Counted from the first letter of the stretch, positions 7,921-17,776 are shown. The stretch is DNA of 64,000 nucleotides from Paracrocinitomix sp039939375 (GCA_039939375.1 JBDVJO010000005.1:186001-250000); one strand, 5' to 3'. The notes: generated from the letters alone by a model not told the origin. Numbers and translations are program-made.

Positions 7921-9167
7921 TTCATATCTTCTTTCATGAATTCAAAGTGATAAGTCGTTCCTTTATCATCAGAAATGCGCTTGTAAGTTCCGTTTAATTG
8001 ATTTGTCAAAGAATCTATCAACTCTAACCCTAAACTATTTGGTCTTATTTCAGGATTCCAAATTCCATCATCTGAATATTTCAAAAGTACCATATCTTTA
8101 GTTTTAGATATTGTTATGCAGATTTCGCCATCCGGCCTTAAACCAAAAGCATGCTTCAATGAATTAGAAATTAACTCGTTAAAAATCAACGCAACAGGCA
8201 CTAAATTTTTGGCCCCAACCTCATCAACGCTAGATTTAATCTTTAAATCTATTTCAACATTAAGTGAGTAAGAACTAACCAAATCACCAACAAGCGTTTT
8301 TATATATTTCTCTAAATCGATTCTTGCCAAATCTGCATTTTGAAACACTTTGTCATGGATACGAGACATTGCTGTAACTCTATTGATAGATTCTTCATAA
8401 AGCGCTAAATACTTTTCTTCTGAAATATCTTTTGATTGCAACCTTAAAAGACTTGTGATGACTTGCAAGTTGTTTTTAACACGGTGATGAATTTCTTTAA
8501 GCAGCACCGTTTTTTCTTCGTTCTTGTCTTTTAAGGTGCTTGTTAATTCAACATACTTTGCTTCTGCATGTGCATTCACCGCTAAAAATTGTCGAACAAA
8601 ATAGGCGATAATCAACATGCAAATCGTAAAATTGATGGATAAGGCAATGATTTGCTCCTGTGCTATTACATCAACCATATCCAAATTGGTTTGCAAAACA
8701 AATAGCAAGTAATACAACGATCCTAAAAGGCTGAAAACTAGAATTCCTGTTCCCCATTTTGAACCTAAAGTGAAAAACGTATGAAGGATGATAATCAACA
8801 TCCAAACAACATCAACAAAATGATATGATTCAGGTATAAATACTAAGACATAAATGCAGAGCGAACTCCCTAGAATACAATGAAGCTTTGCGCTTAACTC
8901 ATATGTCTTAGTGCTTTTCATGTGAAAATGCAAAAAGAAACACAATATAAATCCAACTAAGGTTGGCGTAGCTGCGGCTTCTCCTAAATTATAAAGAACC
9001 AACATTAGCACTGGAAGGAAAATAATTAAAATTAAATTCAACCGCCAAGTCATCTCCATTCGAGCTTTTTCGTAAAAATTTTGATAGTCAGATTCTATCG
9101 AGAAAAAAGCAGGTTTCTTAATTGGCACTTTGTTTAGAGTAATAGAGTTTTGTGTAAATCTAATCAT
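7917..9167 (-). CDS. Orphan sensor histidine kinase, HisKA_2 type
   Basis: 416 residues: about six membrane helices over residues 40-200, a short coiled coil, then the HisKA_2 dimerisation and phosphoacceptor segment LKEIHHRVKNNLQVITSLLRLQS with the histidines at about 227-228, and a HATPase_c domain with the N box FNELISNSLKHAF and the G box region YSDDGIW / NSLGLELIDSL. The membrane part has no obvious sensory domain. No response regulator is adjacent, so its partner is elsewhere. It stands alone on the minus strand, divergent from gldA. Confidence 0.85.
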   Translation of the reverse strand: MIRFTQNSITLNKVPIKKPAFFSIESDYQNFYEKARMEMTWRLNLILIIFLPVLMLVLYNLGEAAATPTLVGFILCFFLHFHMKSTKTYELSAKLHCILGSSLCIYVLVFIPESYHFVDVVWMLIIILHTFFTLGSKWGTGILVFSLLGSLYYLLFVLQTNLDMVDVIAQEQIIALSINFTICMLIIAYFVRQFLAVNAHAEAKYVELTSTLKDKNEEKTVLLKEIHHRVKNNLQVITSLLRLQSKDISEEKYLALYEESINRVTAMSRIHDKVFQNADLARIDLEKYIKTLVGDLVSSYSLNVEIDLKIKSSVDEVGAKNLVPVALIFNELISNSLKHAFGLRPDGEICITISKTKDMVLLKYSDDGIWNPEIRPNSLGLELIDSLTNQLNGTYKRISDDKGTTYHFEFMKEDMN

Positions 9168-9364
9168 TTGACTCTAAAATATTACGGATCTGTGAACTGA
9201 TAAATAACATTGAACAGACTAGTTACCACCTAACTACTTGACTTAAAAATCATTTGACTACTATCATTTTAAACAAAATTGTTGTTAAAATTTCTCAGAT
9301 GCCCGTAATTTTCCTGTCAATTCTCGTTATTTTCGTTGTTCATTTATAAAAAAGCCATCCAAAC

Positions 9365-10267
9365 GTGTCAATTGAAGTTAAAAACGTCTTTAAATATTAC
9401 GGAGAACAAGCTGCCTTAAATGGCGTGTCTTTATCTATTAATTCAGGTGAAATAGTTGGGTTTTTAGGTCCGAACGGAGCTGGGAAATCTACCATGATGA
9501 AAATCATTACCTGTTTCATCCCAAAATCTAGCGGAGAAGTTAGTGTATGTGGTTTAGACGTAGAAGAAGAAGCCATGGCCGTGAAAAAATTGGTGGGTTA
9601 TCTTCCAGAACACAATCCTTTGTATTTAGACATGTATGTGAAAGAATACTTGACGTTTGTTGGTGGAGTCTACAAGATAAAAAACAAAAAAGACCGTGTA
9701 AAAGAAATGATCGACATGGTTGGATTAGAGAAAGAACAAAACAAGAAAATTGGAGCACTTTCTAAAGGATACAGACAACGTGTTGGCTTAGCACAAGCTA
9801 TAATTCATGATCCTGAAGTATTGATTTTAGATGAGCCAACTTCAGGACTTGACCCCAATCAATTGGTCGATATTCGAGAACTTATTTTGGATATTGGCAA
9901 AACCAAAACGGTTATGCTGTCAACACACATCATGCAAGAAGTTGAGGCTATTTGTGATCGTGTTATCATCATTAAAGACGGATCTATCGTAGCGGATGAC
10001 ACTACAAAAGGTATCCAACAAAAAGAAGTAGCCAAGCAAACTATTTTTGTAGAGTTTCAAGAATACGTTTCAAAAAATCAACTCAAAAAAGTTAGTGGAC
10101 TTACAGAAGCGAAACACATTAAAGATAATCAGTGGCTGTTAGAATCTTCAGGAGATATTAGAGCTAATATCGCTAAATGGGCGCAAGATAATTTCGTACT
10201 TGTTTTAACCATGCGTCTTGAAGAAAAATCAATGGAAGAAGTCTTTAAAGAATTGACAAAAAACTAA
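9365..10267 (+). CDS. gldA: GldA-type ABC transporter ATP-binding protein
   Basis: 300-residue ABC ATPase: Walker A GPNGAGKST, Q-loop, signature LSKGYRQRVGLAQA, Walker B VLILDEPTSGLDP and switch histidine LSTHIM. The N-terminus MSIEVKNVFKYYGEQAAL and the C-terminal extension (WLLESSGDIRANIAKWA ... MRLEEKSMEEVFKELT) match the GldA group, which with GldF and GldG forms the gliding-motility ABC transporter of Bacteroidota. gldFG are not in the window; separation of gldA from gldFG is normal in this phylum. The start is GTG. Gliding itself is not proven by this gene. Confidence 0.85.
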   Translation: MSIEVKNVFKYYGEQAALNGVSLSINSGEIVGFLGPNGAGKSTMMKIITCFIPKSSGEVSVCGLDVEEEAMAVKKLVGYLPEHNPLYLDMYVKEYLTFVGGVYKIKNKKDRVKEMIDMVGLEKEQNKKIGALSKGYRQRVGLAQAIIHDPEVLILDEPTSGLDPNQLVDIRELILDIGKTKTVMLSTHIMQEVEAICDRVIIIKDGSIVADDTTKGIQQKEVAKQTIFVEFQEYVSKNQLKKVSGLTEAKHIKDNQWLLESSGDIRANIAKWAQDNFVLVLTMRLEEKSMEEVFKELTKN

Positions 10268-10268
10268 G

Positions 10269-11171
10269 ATGAACAAATACTTTTTGCCTCTTTTTGGGTT
10301 GCTCTTATTCGCCTGTCAAAACGAAACAGAAAGTTCTGCGCCAGCAGAAATGCAAGAAGCAGCTACATCACAAGAAAATGAGACTGAAACCATAGAAATG
10401 GAAGACGAACCTTTGGGTGAGATTTCTGAAGAAATGGAACTGATGGACGAAATCATGTTCAACAACCCAATAAGTAAAGAGGTATTTGTTTGTAACATTG
10501 GCCAATATCAGGATATTGCAGTGATGGTACTTAATCATTACTCAGATGACGGTATGGGAGCTGAGCCAATTGATGGCTATTATTTTTACCTCAAGCACCA
10601 TAAAAACCTTGATTTAAAAGGGCAGATGAGTTTTCACCCGTATTATTACAGCTTAAACGAATACTACAAAGGAAAGCAATCTGGTTTCATGGAGTTTACT
10701 CAGGCGAAAGAAGATGAATCTGAAAACTACCCCTCTTATTGGACAACAAACAGAACGAATGGAGAACGTCAAGAGTTTAACCAAATTTCACTAATCAAAA
10801 CCGGAGAAGAAGACCAAGAAATATCTATTGAAAACGGGAGATATGAAAACAAACACCAAGTGATGGACATGACAATGCCTGAAGGTGAAAACATTTCTGA
10901 AGTAGAAGATGAAATGAACATTACACTCATCAATGAAGAGTATCTTGTTTTTCAATATTCAGTCATTAAAACGAATTTCCATTTAGGGAGTATCGAAGGA
11001 GTTGCTTATCTGCAACCAGACGACACCTACTTATACGAAGATGAAGAAGGCTGTAAACTGAGTCTTAAACTTGATGGTAACTCTATTGAGGCCATAGATG
11101 ATGACAACACTTGCAGTTATTACGGAGGTGCCAACGTTTATTTCAGCGGATCTTTAACTAAGGTTAAATAA
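10269..11171 (+). CDS. Lipoprotein of unknown function
   Basis: 300 residues with a lipoprotein signal MNKYFLPLFGLLLFAC; Cys16 is the probable lipidation site. An acidic, low-complexity linker (ETESSAPAEMQEAATSQENE) precedes a mature domain with several Y/G-rich strands and three late cysteines. It starts 2 bp after the gldA stop, so it is likely co-transcribed with gldA, but I recognise no Gld lipoprotein in it. Ends 6 bp from the convergent neighbour. Confidence 0.6.
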   Translation: MNKYFLPLFGLLLFACQNETESSAPAEMQEAATSQENETETIEMEDEPLGEISEEMELMDEIMFNNPISKEVFVCNIGQYQDIAVMVLNHYSDDGMGAEPIDGYYFYLKHHKNLDLKGQMSFHPYYYSLNEYYKGKQSGFMEFTQAKEDESENYPSYWTTNRTNGERQEFNQISLIKTGEEDQEISIENGRYENKHQVMDMTMPEGENISEVEDEMNITLINEEYLVFQYSVIKTNFHLGSIEGVAYLQPDDTYLYEDEEGCKLSLKLDGNSIEAIDDDNTCSYYGGANVYFSGSLTKVK

Positions 11172-11177
11172 GGTCAA

Positions 11178-12218
11178 CTACTTTGCTTTTCCTTTAGGAA
11201 CATGCTTGTCTGTAAATTTAGAAACAGATCTGTTCCAATTATCCAGTTTATTAGCACGTTCTTTATTCAAATAAGCAGTTGTTTCATTATACTTTTGCCC
11301 AGCCTCATTTGATTCATTCACCGCTCCGTTATAACGATCAATATCTTCTTGTGTTCTGTCTTTTTCTTTCTTTTGATCAAAAGATTTTTTAATCGTTTCA
11401 AAGTTTTCAGCTTTTAAGAAATAGTTTGTGATATCCTTAATTTTTTGATCGGCTTCTTCTTGGTAAAACTTTAACATTTCTTGGCAGGACTGCACTACAG
11501 ACATGTCTCCGTTAAACGATCGAATCATTTTCAACTTCCCTAATCCTTCTTCGCATGTTGCAGCCAAAGCACTTTTGTTTTGCTCAATAGCACTCACATC
11601 TCCTTTCGAAATGGCAGCGGTTAAGTACACATCTTGAATGTAACTTTTGAAGAAAATCAAGTAAATTTCATTATAATAATCATAGACTTGATCTGCAATT
11701 TCCATTTTCTTAGATAAGTCATCTTCTGCATCAACCAACTCAATGGTGAACTCTTTTGCAAATTTCTCCTGTTCAGATGATAACATATTTGAAGCCTGAG
11801 ACAACTTATCATTCGCACCTTCTTTCGCCATCATGTACGCTTCCATCAAATCATAAGATTGCTCTGCAATCTCCTCCATATCTACAATGTTTGCATAGTC
11901 TTCTTTCAACACCAAGTAATAAATATCTAAGAACGCTACCACTGAGTCACGGTACATAGTGTTGCCTTCATAATCTGGCATTCTAGAAACTTTTCCTTTT
12001 GCAGCATAAGTTGTTTTTACTAATGCGGATCTTTTTTGCTCAACAGTTTTTGCACTTTTTCCGTGAGAAGCGGCATTGGTGTAATCCCACATGTCTTCTT
12101 GAATACTTCTATACTCTTTAGTGATTGCCTCCATATAAGCAGAAGCATCTGGGTATTGTGCCGACCCAGTCAAGGCAAAAAATACAAGTCCGGTAATTAA
12201 TAGAGTTAACTTTTTCAT
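11178..12218 (-). CDS. Exported alpha-helical surface protein, possibly LIC11966 family
   Basis: 346 residues with signal peptide MKKLTLLITGLVFFALTGSAQ. The mature protein is almost entirely predicted helix, rich in K, E and A, with WDYTNAASHGKSAKTVEQKR near the start and a charged coiled-coil-like C-terminus ending HVPKGKAK. The W-x-Y...H...R-x-x-L pattern and length recall the family called LIC11966 surface proteins, but this is from memory. It lies 5 bp downstream of the Prc-like gene and may be its operon partner or substrate-side helper. Function unknown. Confidence 0.55.
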   Translation of the reverse strand: MKKLTLLITGLVFFALTGSAQYPDASAYMEAITKEYRSIQEDMWDYTNAASHGKSAKTVEQKRSALVKTTYAAKGKVSRMPDYEGNTMYRDSVVAFLDIYYLVLKEDYANIVDMEEIAEQSYDLMEAYMMAKEGANDKLSQASNMLSSEQEKFAKEFTIELVDAEDDLSKKMEIADQVYDYYNEIYLIFFKSYIQDVYLTAAISKGDVSAIEQNKSALAATCEEGLGKLKMIRSFNGDMSVVQSCQEMLKFYQEEADQKIKDITNYFLKAENFETIKKSFDQKKEKDRTQEDIDRYNGAVNESNEAGQKYNETTAYLNKERANKLDNWNRSVSKFTDKHVPKGKAK

Positions 12219-12223
12219 TGGGT

Positions 12224-14308
12224 TTATTTTAATTGAATATAATCTTTTATAATGCTGTAAGCCTCACTAATATAGAGGTCATTTTCTATTTCTTCCAAAT
12301 ATTTTTCGTTCAATTTTGCTCTAAAAGCATTCATTTGCATAATCTCTGCATCAAATTTATTGTTGATTGCTTTAAAATTTATAGCCAAAGAATCATCCGC
12401 AAACAAGCCATCATAATAAGCGTTAATTCGTTGTTCATTTTTTTGATAGGCCTCGATATTCAATGGCACATAATCGTAATATTCGTCATAGGCTTCAATA
12501 GAATCAATCATTGCACACATCTTTTCATAATATAGATTCTTTGCTAAACGGCTATCGCTATTTTGTTGAAGTGCATAAGACGGAATTTCAGCTCCTGGTG
12601 TATAATACATCTTCTTTACAATCTCGTCATTTTCAATGGCGTTTGGATAAGCCGCCTCAGCATAATCATACAACTCGTAATAATCTCTGATTTGTACATC
12701 CGGAACCACACCTAGCTTTTGATGTGTTTTTTGAGTAATGCGATAGTACTTTGATTGAGTAATTTTTAAATTACCATAACTATCATCTCCGCCTCCGCCC
12801 AATAAAGTCAAAATATCTGCTCCAGGATCTAGAGGAATGATCACTTGTCCGGTAGATTTACCATAAGTGGTAGACCCTACAATTATTGCTCTATTATGAT
12901 CCTGCATAGCTGCTGAAAATATTTCTGAAGCAGATGCACTCAATCCGTTCACTAAAACAACTAAAGGACCAGTATAAATGGCACCTTTGTTCATGTCCTT
13001 AATGGTTTTCAAATCGCCATATTTATCCGCCTCAACCGTTACCGGACCATAGTTAATAAAGATTCCAGCTAAGTCAATCGCTTCTTTCAATGATCCTCCA
13101 CCGTTATTTCTTAAATCCAATATAAGACCATCAATATTCTCTTGCTTCAGCTTTACAATATTTTTTGCCACATCATTCGCACAACCTAATCCAGAAGGAT
13201 CGTTCCAATTTGTATAAAAATCTGGTAAAGTGATATATCCCACCTTTTTATCGCCTTCTAAAATCACACTTTTAATCACATCTTGATCCACATAAATTTC
13301 TGCTTTTGTTAAGGCTACTTCGTCAACTGTTCCGTTCGCCTTTCTAATCTTCATCACTAACGACTTTGACTTCTCATTATCAAAAATTAGAATCAGCTCA
13401 TTCAAAGAGAGCATGGTCACGTCTATATTTTTCCCTTTTTCAAATTGAATCTCTAAGATCTCATCATCTTTATTCAATTGATTTGACATCCAAGCAGCTG
13501 AGCCTGGCGTTAATCCGGCAATCATAATCCTTCCTTTTCCGTCTTCTTTTAAAGAGAATCCGTAGGCCAAGTTTTCTCCAGACAAATCTTCTTCAAAAGC
13601 TTCACGGTCAGTAGCAGAAAAGAAATTAGTATGCGGATCATAATAATTGGCGATTACTCCTAGATAAAAAGTTGCCATGTAATTTCTGTATCCGGCTGGA
13701 TGGGTTAAAAAGGATGATATTTCAAATCGCTCGTACTCTTCTACCGCCTTAATGGCCTCCTCTTTAAATAGTAAAATAGAATCAATATCACTTTGAGCTG
13801 CGTCTTTCAAATAATCTCCTTCAAACAACTCTTCAAGCACCGAATATTTGAGCCATTTCCGCCATCTTTCTTGTAATTTTTTTGTGTCTAACAAATAAGG
13901 ATCGTAATCTTCTTCTCGATAAGACAAATGCTCATCATCTTGAAAATCAAACGGCGATTTCAGCACTTCCGTAATTAAAGAGTCCGCAGTTTTGAGTCGC
14001 TTCTCGTACAACCGAGTAGTCACATCAAAAAACTCTGAGCGACTCGCCTTTATTTGGTCGTCAATCTCAAATCGATACTCTTCTAACTGGTCGATATCTG
14101 ATTGCCTGAAATAAAAACCTGAAGGATCAATTGCCTCAATAAAAGCATCAAATACGTAAGTAGAAAGTGTATCATCTAGCGGCTTTGCCCTATAATGCAG
14201 TTTTTGAACCATGCTATGAATGGCATTGGCCTGTTTACCGATATGCGTAGTTTGACCAAAGCACAAGGCGCTGCTGAAAATAAAGGCTAAAACAACTAGT
14301 TTGTTCAT
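12224..14308 (-). CDS. prc: Carboxy-terminal processing peptidase, Prc/Tsp type
   Basis: 694 residues with signal peptide MNKLVVLAFIFSSALCFGQ, an N-terminal helical region, a PDZ domain (about 225-330), an S41 protease core and a DUF3340-like C-terminus. The core shows LDLRNNGGGSLKEAI, the nucleophile serine in LSASASEIFSAAMQ (about Ser457) and the lysine in YGKSTGQV (about Lys482); the 25-residue spacing is that of the S41 Ser-Lys dyad. Prc enzymes degrade or trim periplasmic proteins from the C-terminus. Its ATG overlaps the aldehyde dehydrogenase stop (ATGA). A second S41 protease is at 43115-44746. Confidence 0.9.
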   Translation of the reverse strand: MNKLVVLAFIFSSALCFGQTTHIGKQANAIHSMVQKLHYRAKPLDDTLSTYVFDAFIEAIDPSGFYFRQSDIDQLEEYRFEIDDQIKASRSEFFDVTTRLYEKRLKTADSLITEVLKSPFDFQDDEHLSYREEDYDPYLLDTKKLQERWRKWLKYSVLEELFEGDYLKDAAQSDIDSILLFKEEAIKAVEEYERFEISSFLTHPAGYRNYMATFYLGVIANYYDPHTNFFSATDREAFEEDLSGENLAYGFSLKEDGKGRIMIAGLTPGSAAWMSNQLNKDDEILEIQFEKGKNIDVTMLSLNELILIFDNEKSKSLVMKIRKANGTVDEVALTKAEIYVDQDVIKSVILEGDKKVGYITLPDFYTNWNDPSGLGCANDVAKNIVKLKQENIDGLILDLRNNGGGSLKEAIDLAGIFINYGPVTVEADKYGDLKTIKDMNKGAIYTGPLVVLVNGLSASASEIFSAAMQDHNRAIIVGSTTYGKSTGQVIIPLDPGADILTLLGGGGDDSYGNLKITQSKYYRITQKTHQKLGVVPDVQIRDYYELYDYAEAAYPNAIENDEIVKKMYYTPGAEIPSYALQQNSDSRLAKNLYYEKMCAMIDSIEAYDEYYDYVPLNIEAYQKNEQRINAYYDGLFADDSLAINFKAINNKFDAEIMQMNAFRAKLNEKYLEEIENDLYISEAYSIIKDYIQLK

Positions 14309-15747
14309 TGTGCGATAAACACGTTTTTTGGTTCTGTAAAAAATCTAAGGGCCTCAAATCCACCTTCTCTACCTACTCCTGAATTTTTGACGCCTCCAAA
14401 AGGAGTCCTCAAATCTCGTACCAACCATGAATTCACCCAAACAATTCCTGAATGGATTTCATCTGCAACGCGGTGCGCCTTTCTCAAATTCTCTGTCCAA
14501 ACAGTTGCGGCTAATCCATATTCTGTTGAATTGGCCATCATCAACACTTCTTCTTCAGTATCAAAAGGCGTGATGGTAACCACTGGACCAAAAATCTCTT
14601 CTTGATTGGTTCTGCAGTCATAGCTCAAGCCCTCAATGATGGTCGGCCTAATATAATAGCCTTCTGTGTATTCTCCGTCTAATTTAACTTGGGTTCCGCC
14701 AGTCAAAACTGTCCCGCCCTCTTCTTTTGCCAAATCAACATATGAGAGTACTTTTTCCATGTGTCCTTTTGATACCACAGCTCCTAACCTGGCATCAGGA
14801 TCGGTTGGATAAGACACTTTTGAACGTTCCGTTTTGGCAACGAAGGCTTCTTTGAATTTTTCGTAAATCGGTCTTTCAATAAAAATTCTTGATCCGCACA
14901 AACAGATTTGCCCCTGATTCGCAAAGCTTGATCGCATTGTTGTCGATAAGGCTTTTTCAAAATCGCAATCAGCAAAAATGATGTTTGGATTTTTCCCTCC
15001 TAACTCTAGTGACATTTTCTTGAACATTGGTGCCGCAATTTTTGCAATCGTTGCTCCCGTGTTGGTTCCACCAGTAAATGAAATAGCCTTAATTTTTGGA
15101 TGTCTGGTCATAGCATCACCTACTTTATGACCTAGACCGTGAACAATGTTTAATACACCTTTTGGTAAACCTGCCTCAGCGCAGACTTCTGAAAGCATGT
15201 AAGCTGTCATTGGCGTTACTTCTGACGGTTTTGCAATGACGCAATTTCCTGTTGCCAAAGCTGGAGCAATTTTCCAAGTAAATAAGTAAAGAGGTAAGTT
15301 CCATGGTGAAATACATCCAACAATTCCTATTGGTTTTCTGGTCGTGTAATTCACGCCCACTCCTTCCATATAATGAGATTCAGCAGCAAAATGTTGAATG
15401 GCTGTAGCAAAAAACTTCAAGTTTGAAACCGCTCTAGGAATATCAACATGAGACGCCAGTGAAACGGGTTTCCCATTGTCTAAAGATTCTGCCAAAGCAA
15501 ATTCTTCAAGTCTACTTTCAATGATATCTGCAATTTTAATCAAAATAGCAGCGCGTTCATCTTTTGGTGTATTTGACCAAATTGGGAACGCTTTCTCAGC
15601 AGCTTCAACCGCATTTTGTACATCTTCAGCTGTAGAATCAGGTATTTGCGAGTATACTTTTCCTCTCGAAGGATCCACATTATCAATGTGTTCGTTAGAA
15701 AATGGAGCGATTAATTCACCGTTTATATAGTTTTTGATATATTTCAT
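14305..15747 (-). CDS. Aldehyde dehydrogenase, ALDH8A1-like (2-aminomuconate semialdehyde type)
   Basis: 480-residue NAD(P)-dependent aldehyde dehydrogenase. The catalytic cysteine sits in FANQGQICLCGSRIF, the general-base glutamate in LELGGKNPNIIF, and ISPWNLPLYLFTWKIAPALA and FTGGTNTG frame the cofactor site. The run of matches to animal ALDH8A1 (SSFANQG-ICLC, SPWNLPLYL-TWKIAPA, EEIFGPV) suggests 2-aminomuconic-6-semialdehyde dehydrogenase of tryptophan/kynurenine breakdown; related 2-hydroxymuconic semialdehyde dehydrogenases are the alternative. No other kynurenine-pathway gene is in the window. Being stop-start coupled to a periplasmic protease gene is unusual. Confidence 0.85.
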   Translation of the reverse strand: MKYIKNYINGELIAPFSNEHIDNVDPSRGKVYSQIPDSTAEDVQNAVEAAEKAFPIWSNTPKDERAAILIKIADIIESRLEEFALAESLDNGKPVSLASHVDIPRAVSNLKFFATAIQHFAAESHYMEGVGVNYTTRKPIGIVGCISPWNLPLYLFTWKIAPALATGNCVIAKPSEVTPMTAYMLSEVCAEAGLPKGVLNIVHGLGHKVGDAMTRHPKIKAISFTGGTNTGATIAKIAAPMFKKMSLELGGKNPNIIFADCDFEKALSTTMRSSFANQGQICLCGSRIFIERPIYEKFKEAFVAKTERSKVSYPTDPDARLGAVVSKGHMEKVLSYVDLAKEEGGTVLTGGTQVKLDGEYTEGYYIRPTIIEGLSYDCRTNQEEIFGPVVTITPFDTEEEVLMMANSTEYGLAATVWTENLRKAHRVADEIHSGIVWVNSWLVRDLRTPFGGVKNSGVGREGGFEALRFFTEPKNVFIAQ

Positions 15748-15765
15748 TGTTCAACTGATTGGTAC

Positions 15766-15773
15766 TAATTTTG
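15766..15773 (+). promoter_or_regulatory. -7 element for the gene at 15812
   Basis: TAATTTTG, a perfect TAnnTTTG, 38 bp upstream of the TTG start at 15812. A TTG lies 16 bp upstream of it, slightly shorter than the usual 17-23 bp spacing. Confidence 0.4.
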
Positions 15774-15811
15774 TAGATTCATAGTCTGAAAGCTATGTAA
15801 AACGACAAATT

Positions 15812-16909
15812 TTGACTTTAAAAATAAACATATTATTGGTTCTAGGCTTCATCTTCTTTAGCTCAACCGCTTTTTCTGTAGATAAGTTCTTGAGAGTAAA
15901 GGGAACTATTTTTAATGAACAAACTGAAGAAGTGCTTTCTGATTATGTCATTAAAATTGTTGAAGATGAAGGAGATTCGACTTTTATTCAGGTTGAAAAA
16001 AGCAAATTTGATTTCTATTTAAGAGATAATAGACTCTTTAGAATCTATTTTTTAAAAGATGGCTATTACCAGAAATTTGCTGAAGTGAACGCCATGTTTA
16101 TGCCCTCTTTTGCATACGAAGGAAAACAACGAATAGAACTAAATTTCAAAATGACCCCTTTAAAACCGGGAGCCATCATCACAAAAATCAAACGACCAAT
16201 TATAAAAGTTGACTTCATAAAAAATCAAAACGCTTTTGAAGTAAAAGACTTAACTTCTAAAAAACACTACATGGTTCCTGCTGATTATGAACCACCTTTC
16301 CCATCTCCGGCGGATACTTATGTAAAAGCTAAACCCACAACTAAATCTTTAGAATTAACCACTACTTACAACGAAGTTGCTGCCAAAGGAGAGTCTGGAA
16401 TTGCAAAAGTGATTCAAGGTATTTTGTTTGCCGATTTGAACTATTGTTTCTTTAATGAAAGAACAAATGACGGAAACAAGATATTGGCAAAATTGAAAAC
16501 GTATGATGCTGGAACTTGGGAGGATATTAAACCAATTGATTCTCCAGAATATGGCGTTATCATTTCAAGAACCATAAACCGCGAACAATCTGTTGATACG
16601 CTTTTCGCACTTGGTCAGCACTTAGAAACAAGCAGGCTGATTCTTCAAAATTACACTTCAGACAGTAAAGTGTTAGTGCATTTAATTCAGCTTAGAAAAG
16701 TATTAGAGCAATTCAACTCAAGCGGACTTTCAATTGGAGAGGATCAATTTGTAGCAAGCTTAAAATTGCTGATTCCATCTTTGATAGATTTAGAAAACAC
16801 CTATACTGACAAGTTGAGCAACAAGCTTAACTTTGAAATGGCGAATGACCAAAATTTTCTAAAAATAAGAAGTGACTTAGAAAAAATTCACGCGAAGGTG
16901 ATTCAATAA
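15812..16909 (+). CDS. Exported protein of unknown function
   Basis: 365 residues from a TTG start, chosen because it places a signal peptide (LTLKINILLVLGFIFFSSTAFS) at the N-terminus. Residues about 25-110 look like a carboxypeptidase-regulatory or CNA-B-like beta-sandwich (VKGTIFNEQTEEVLSDYVIKI), common in Bacteroidota envelope proteins. The remainder is mixed, ending in a predicted helical region. Divergent from the aldehyde dehydrogenase gene, single-gene unit. Function unknown. Confidence 0.6.
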   Translation: MTLKINILLVLGFIFFSSTAFSVDKFLRVKGTIFNEQTEEVLSDYVIKIVEDEGDSTFIQVEKSKFDFYLRDNRLFRIYFLKDGYYQKFAEVNAMFMPSFAYEGKQRIELNFKMTPLKPGAIITKIKRPIIKVDFIKNQNAFEVKDLTSKKHYMVPADYEPPFPSPADTYVKAKPTTKSLELTTTYNEVAAKGESGIAKVIQGILFADLNYCFFNERTNDGNKILAKLKTYDAGTWEDIKPIDSPEYGVIISRTINREQSVDTLFALGQHLETSRLILQNYTSDSKVLVHLIQLRKVLEQFNSSGLSIGEDQFVASLKLLIPSLIDLENTYTDKLSNKLNFEMANDQNFLKIRSDLEKIHAKVIQ

Positions 16910-16969
16910 AAAAAGGGAAACCAATTTCTTGACTTCCCAATTCTCAATTTAAACGATAAATTATATTCT

Positions 16970-17407
16970 TTATTTAATCACTCTAACTTCAGGAGTGAAT
17001 AGTTTTTCTTTTTCTGCAGCAGATGCTTTTTTGTTGTCATAAAAGAAGTGATAAGTTCTAGACGGAATCACATAATTCTCTACCACTACTACATTTTGAG
17101 CAGACTTAAATCCCTTATCTCTTAAAACTGGCAATTCTTTTGCTGCCGCAGCTTCAGACTCAAAAGAGGCTGTCAAATAAGCAACTTTGCCTTTAGAATC
17201 CATAGTGATTACACCATCTAATTCATCTAATAAAGCTTGTACTTCTTCGGGCGCTTCTCCTGAATAGGCACCTAACTGAATTCTATACTGAATTCCTGAT
17301 GTTGTTTCTGAGCTTGAACTTGTTGGGTTTTTATCATCCCCATTATTCGCAAAAGTGCTGAAAGATCCAAAGACCAAAAAGGCCAATGCTATTTTTAAAG
17401 ATTTCAT
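16970..17407 (-). CDS. Exported SPOR-like domain protein
   Basis: 145 residues with signal peptide MKSLKIALAFLVFGSFSTFA and a Ser/Thr linker. Residues about 40-110 follow the SPOR pattern of two strand-helix units: YRIQLGAYSGEAPEEVQALL and VAYLTASFESEAAAAKELP, with the Q-L-G-A-Y core. SPOR domains usually bind denuded peptidoglycan glycans, but many Bacteroidota versions are divergent and untested. The stretch after it (PSRTYHFFYDNKKASAAEKEK) is polar. Single-gene unit beside a repeat-rich gap. Confidence 0.55.
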   Translation of the reverse strand: MKSLKIALAFLVFGSFSTFANNGDDKNPTSSSSETTSGIQYRIQLGAYSGEAPEEVQALLDELDGVITMDSKGKVAYLTASFESEAAAAKELPVLRDKGFKSAQNVVVVENYVIPSRTYHFFYDNKKASAAEKEKLFTPEVRVIK

Positions 17408-17535
17408 ACTATGTTGGTTTGTTGTTTGTTACCTGCTTTTACTTCATGTTTTTAAAAAAGGTTACGTTTTGTTTTTCGTTAAGATGACAATAGCGTGGTT
17501 CGTTTTTCGTTTTTCGTCAAGTGGACAAATGTTTT

Positions 17536-17736
17536 GAGACTCGAAACTCGAAACTCGTCAAGATGACATTTCAACTATGCTCAGTGTGGCGCAAATGACT
17601 TATTGACTTATAAACTCCCGGACTATTGACTTTTGCCTAATTAACTATTGCCACTTGAAACTGGAGACTCGAAACTCGTCAAGATGACACTTCAACTATG
17701 CTCAGCGGTGCTCAAATGACTTATTGACTAATTAAC
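17536..17736. repeat. Imperfect direct repeat with REP-like cores
   Basis: Two copies, from about 17536 and 17664, share GAGACTCGAAACTCG, then TCAAGATGACA, TTCAACTATGCTCAG and AAATGACTTATTGACT. The TTCAACTATGCTCAGTGTGG core (17570-17589; second copy 17690-17709) belongs with the dispersed TTCGACTACGCTCAGTG-type repeats seen between genes in many Flavobacteriales. The first copy has an extra 7-bp AAACTCG unit. Confidence 0.7.
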
Positions 17737-17776
17737 TCGCCAACCCTCAACTAATGCCTTTTGCCTCATTCACTCA

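Noticed and set aside
9540..9765. Two overlapping 72-codon frames inside gldA
   Set aside because: They lie within the conserved ABC domain between Walker A and the signature motif and have no independent support.
16905..16950. Terminator between the genes at 15812 and 16970
   Set aside because: Only a 5-bp GGGAA/TTCCC stem with a long loop; too weak to call.
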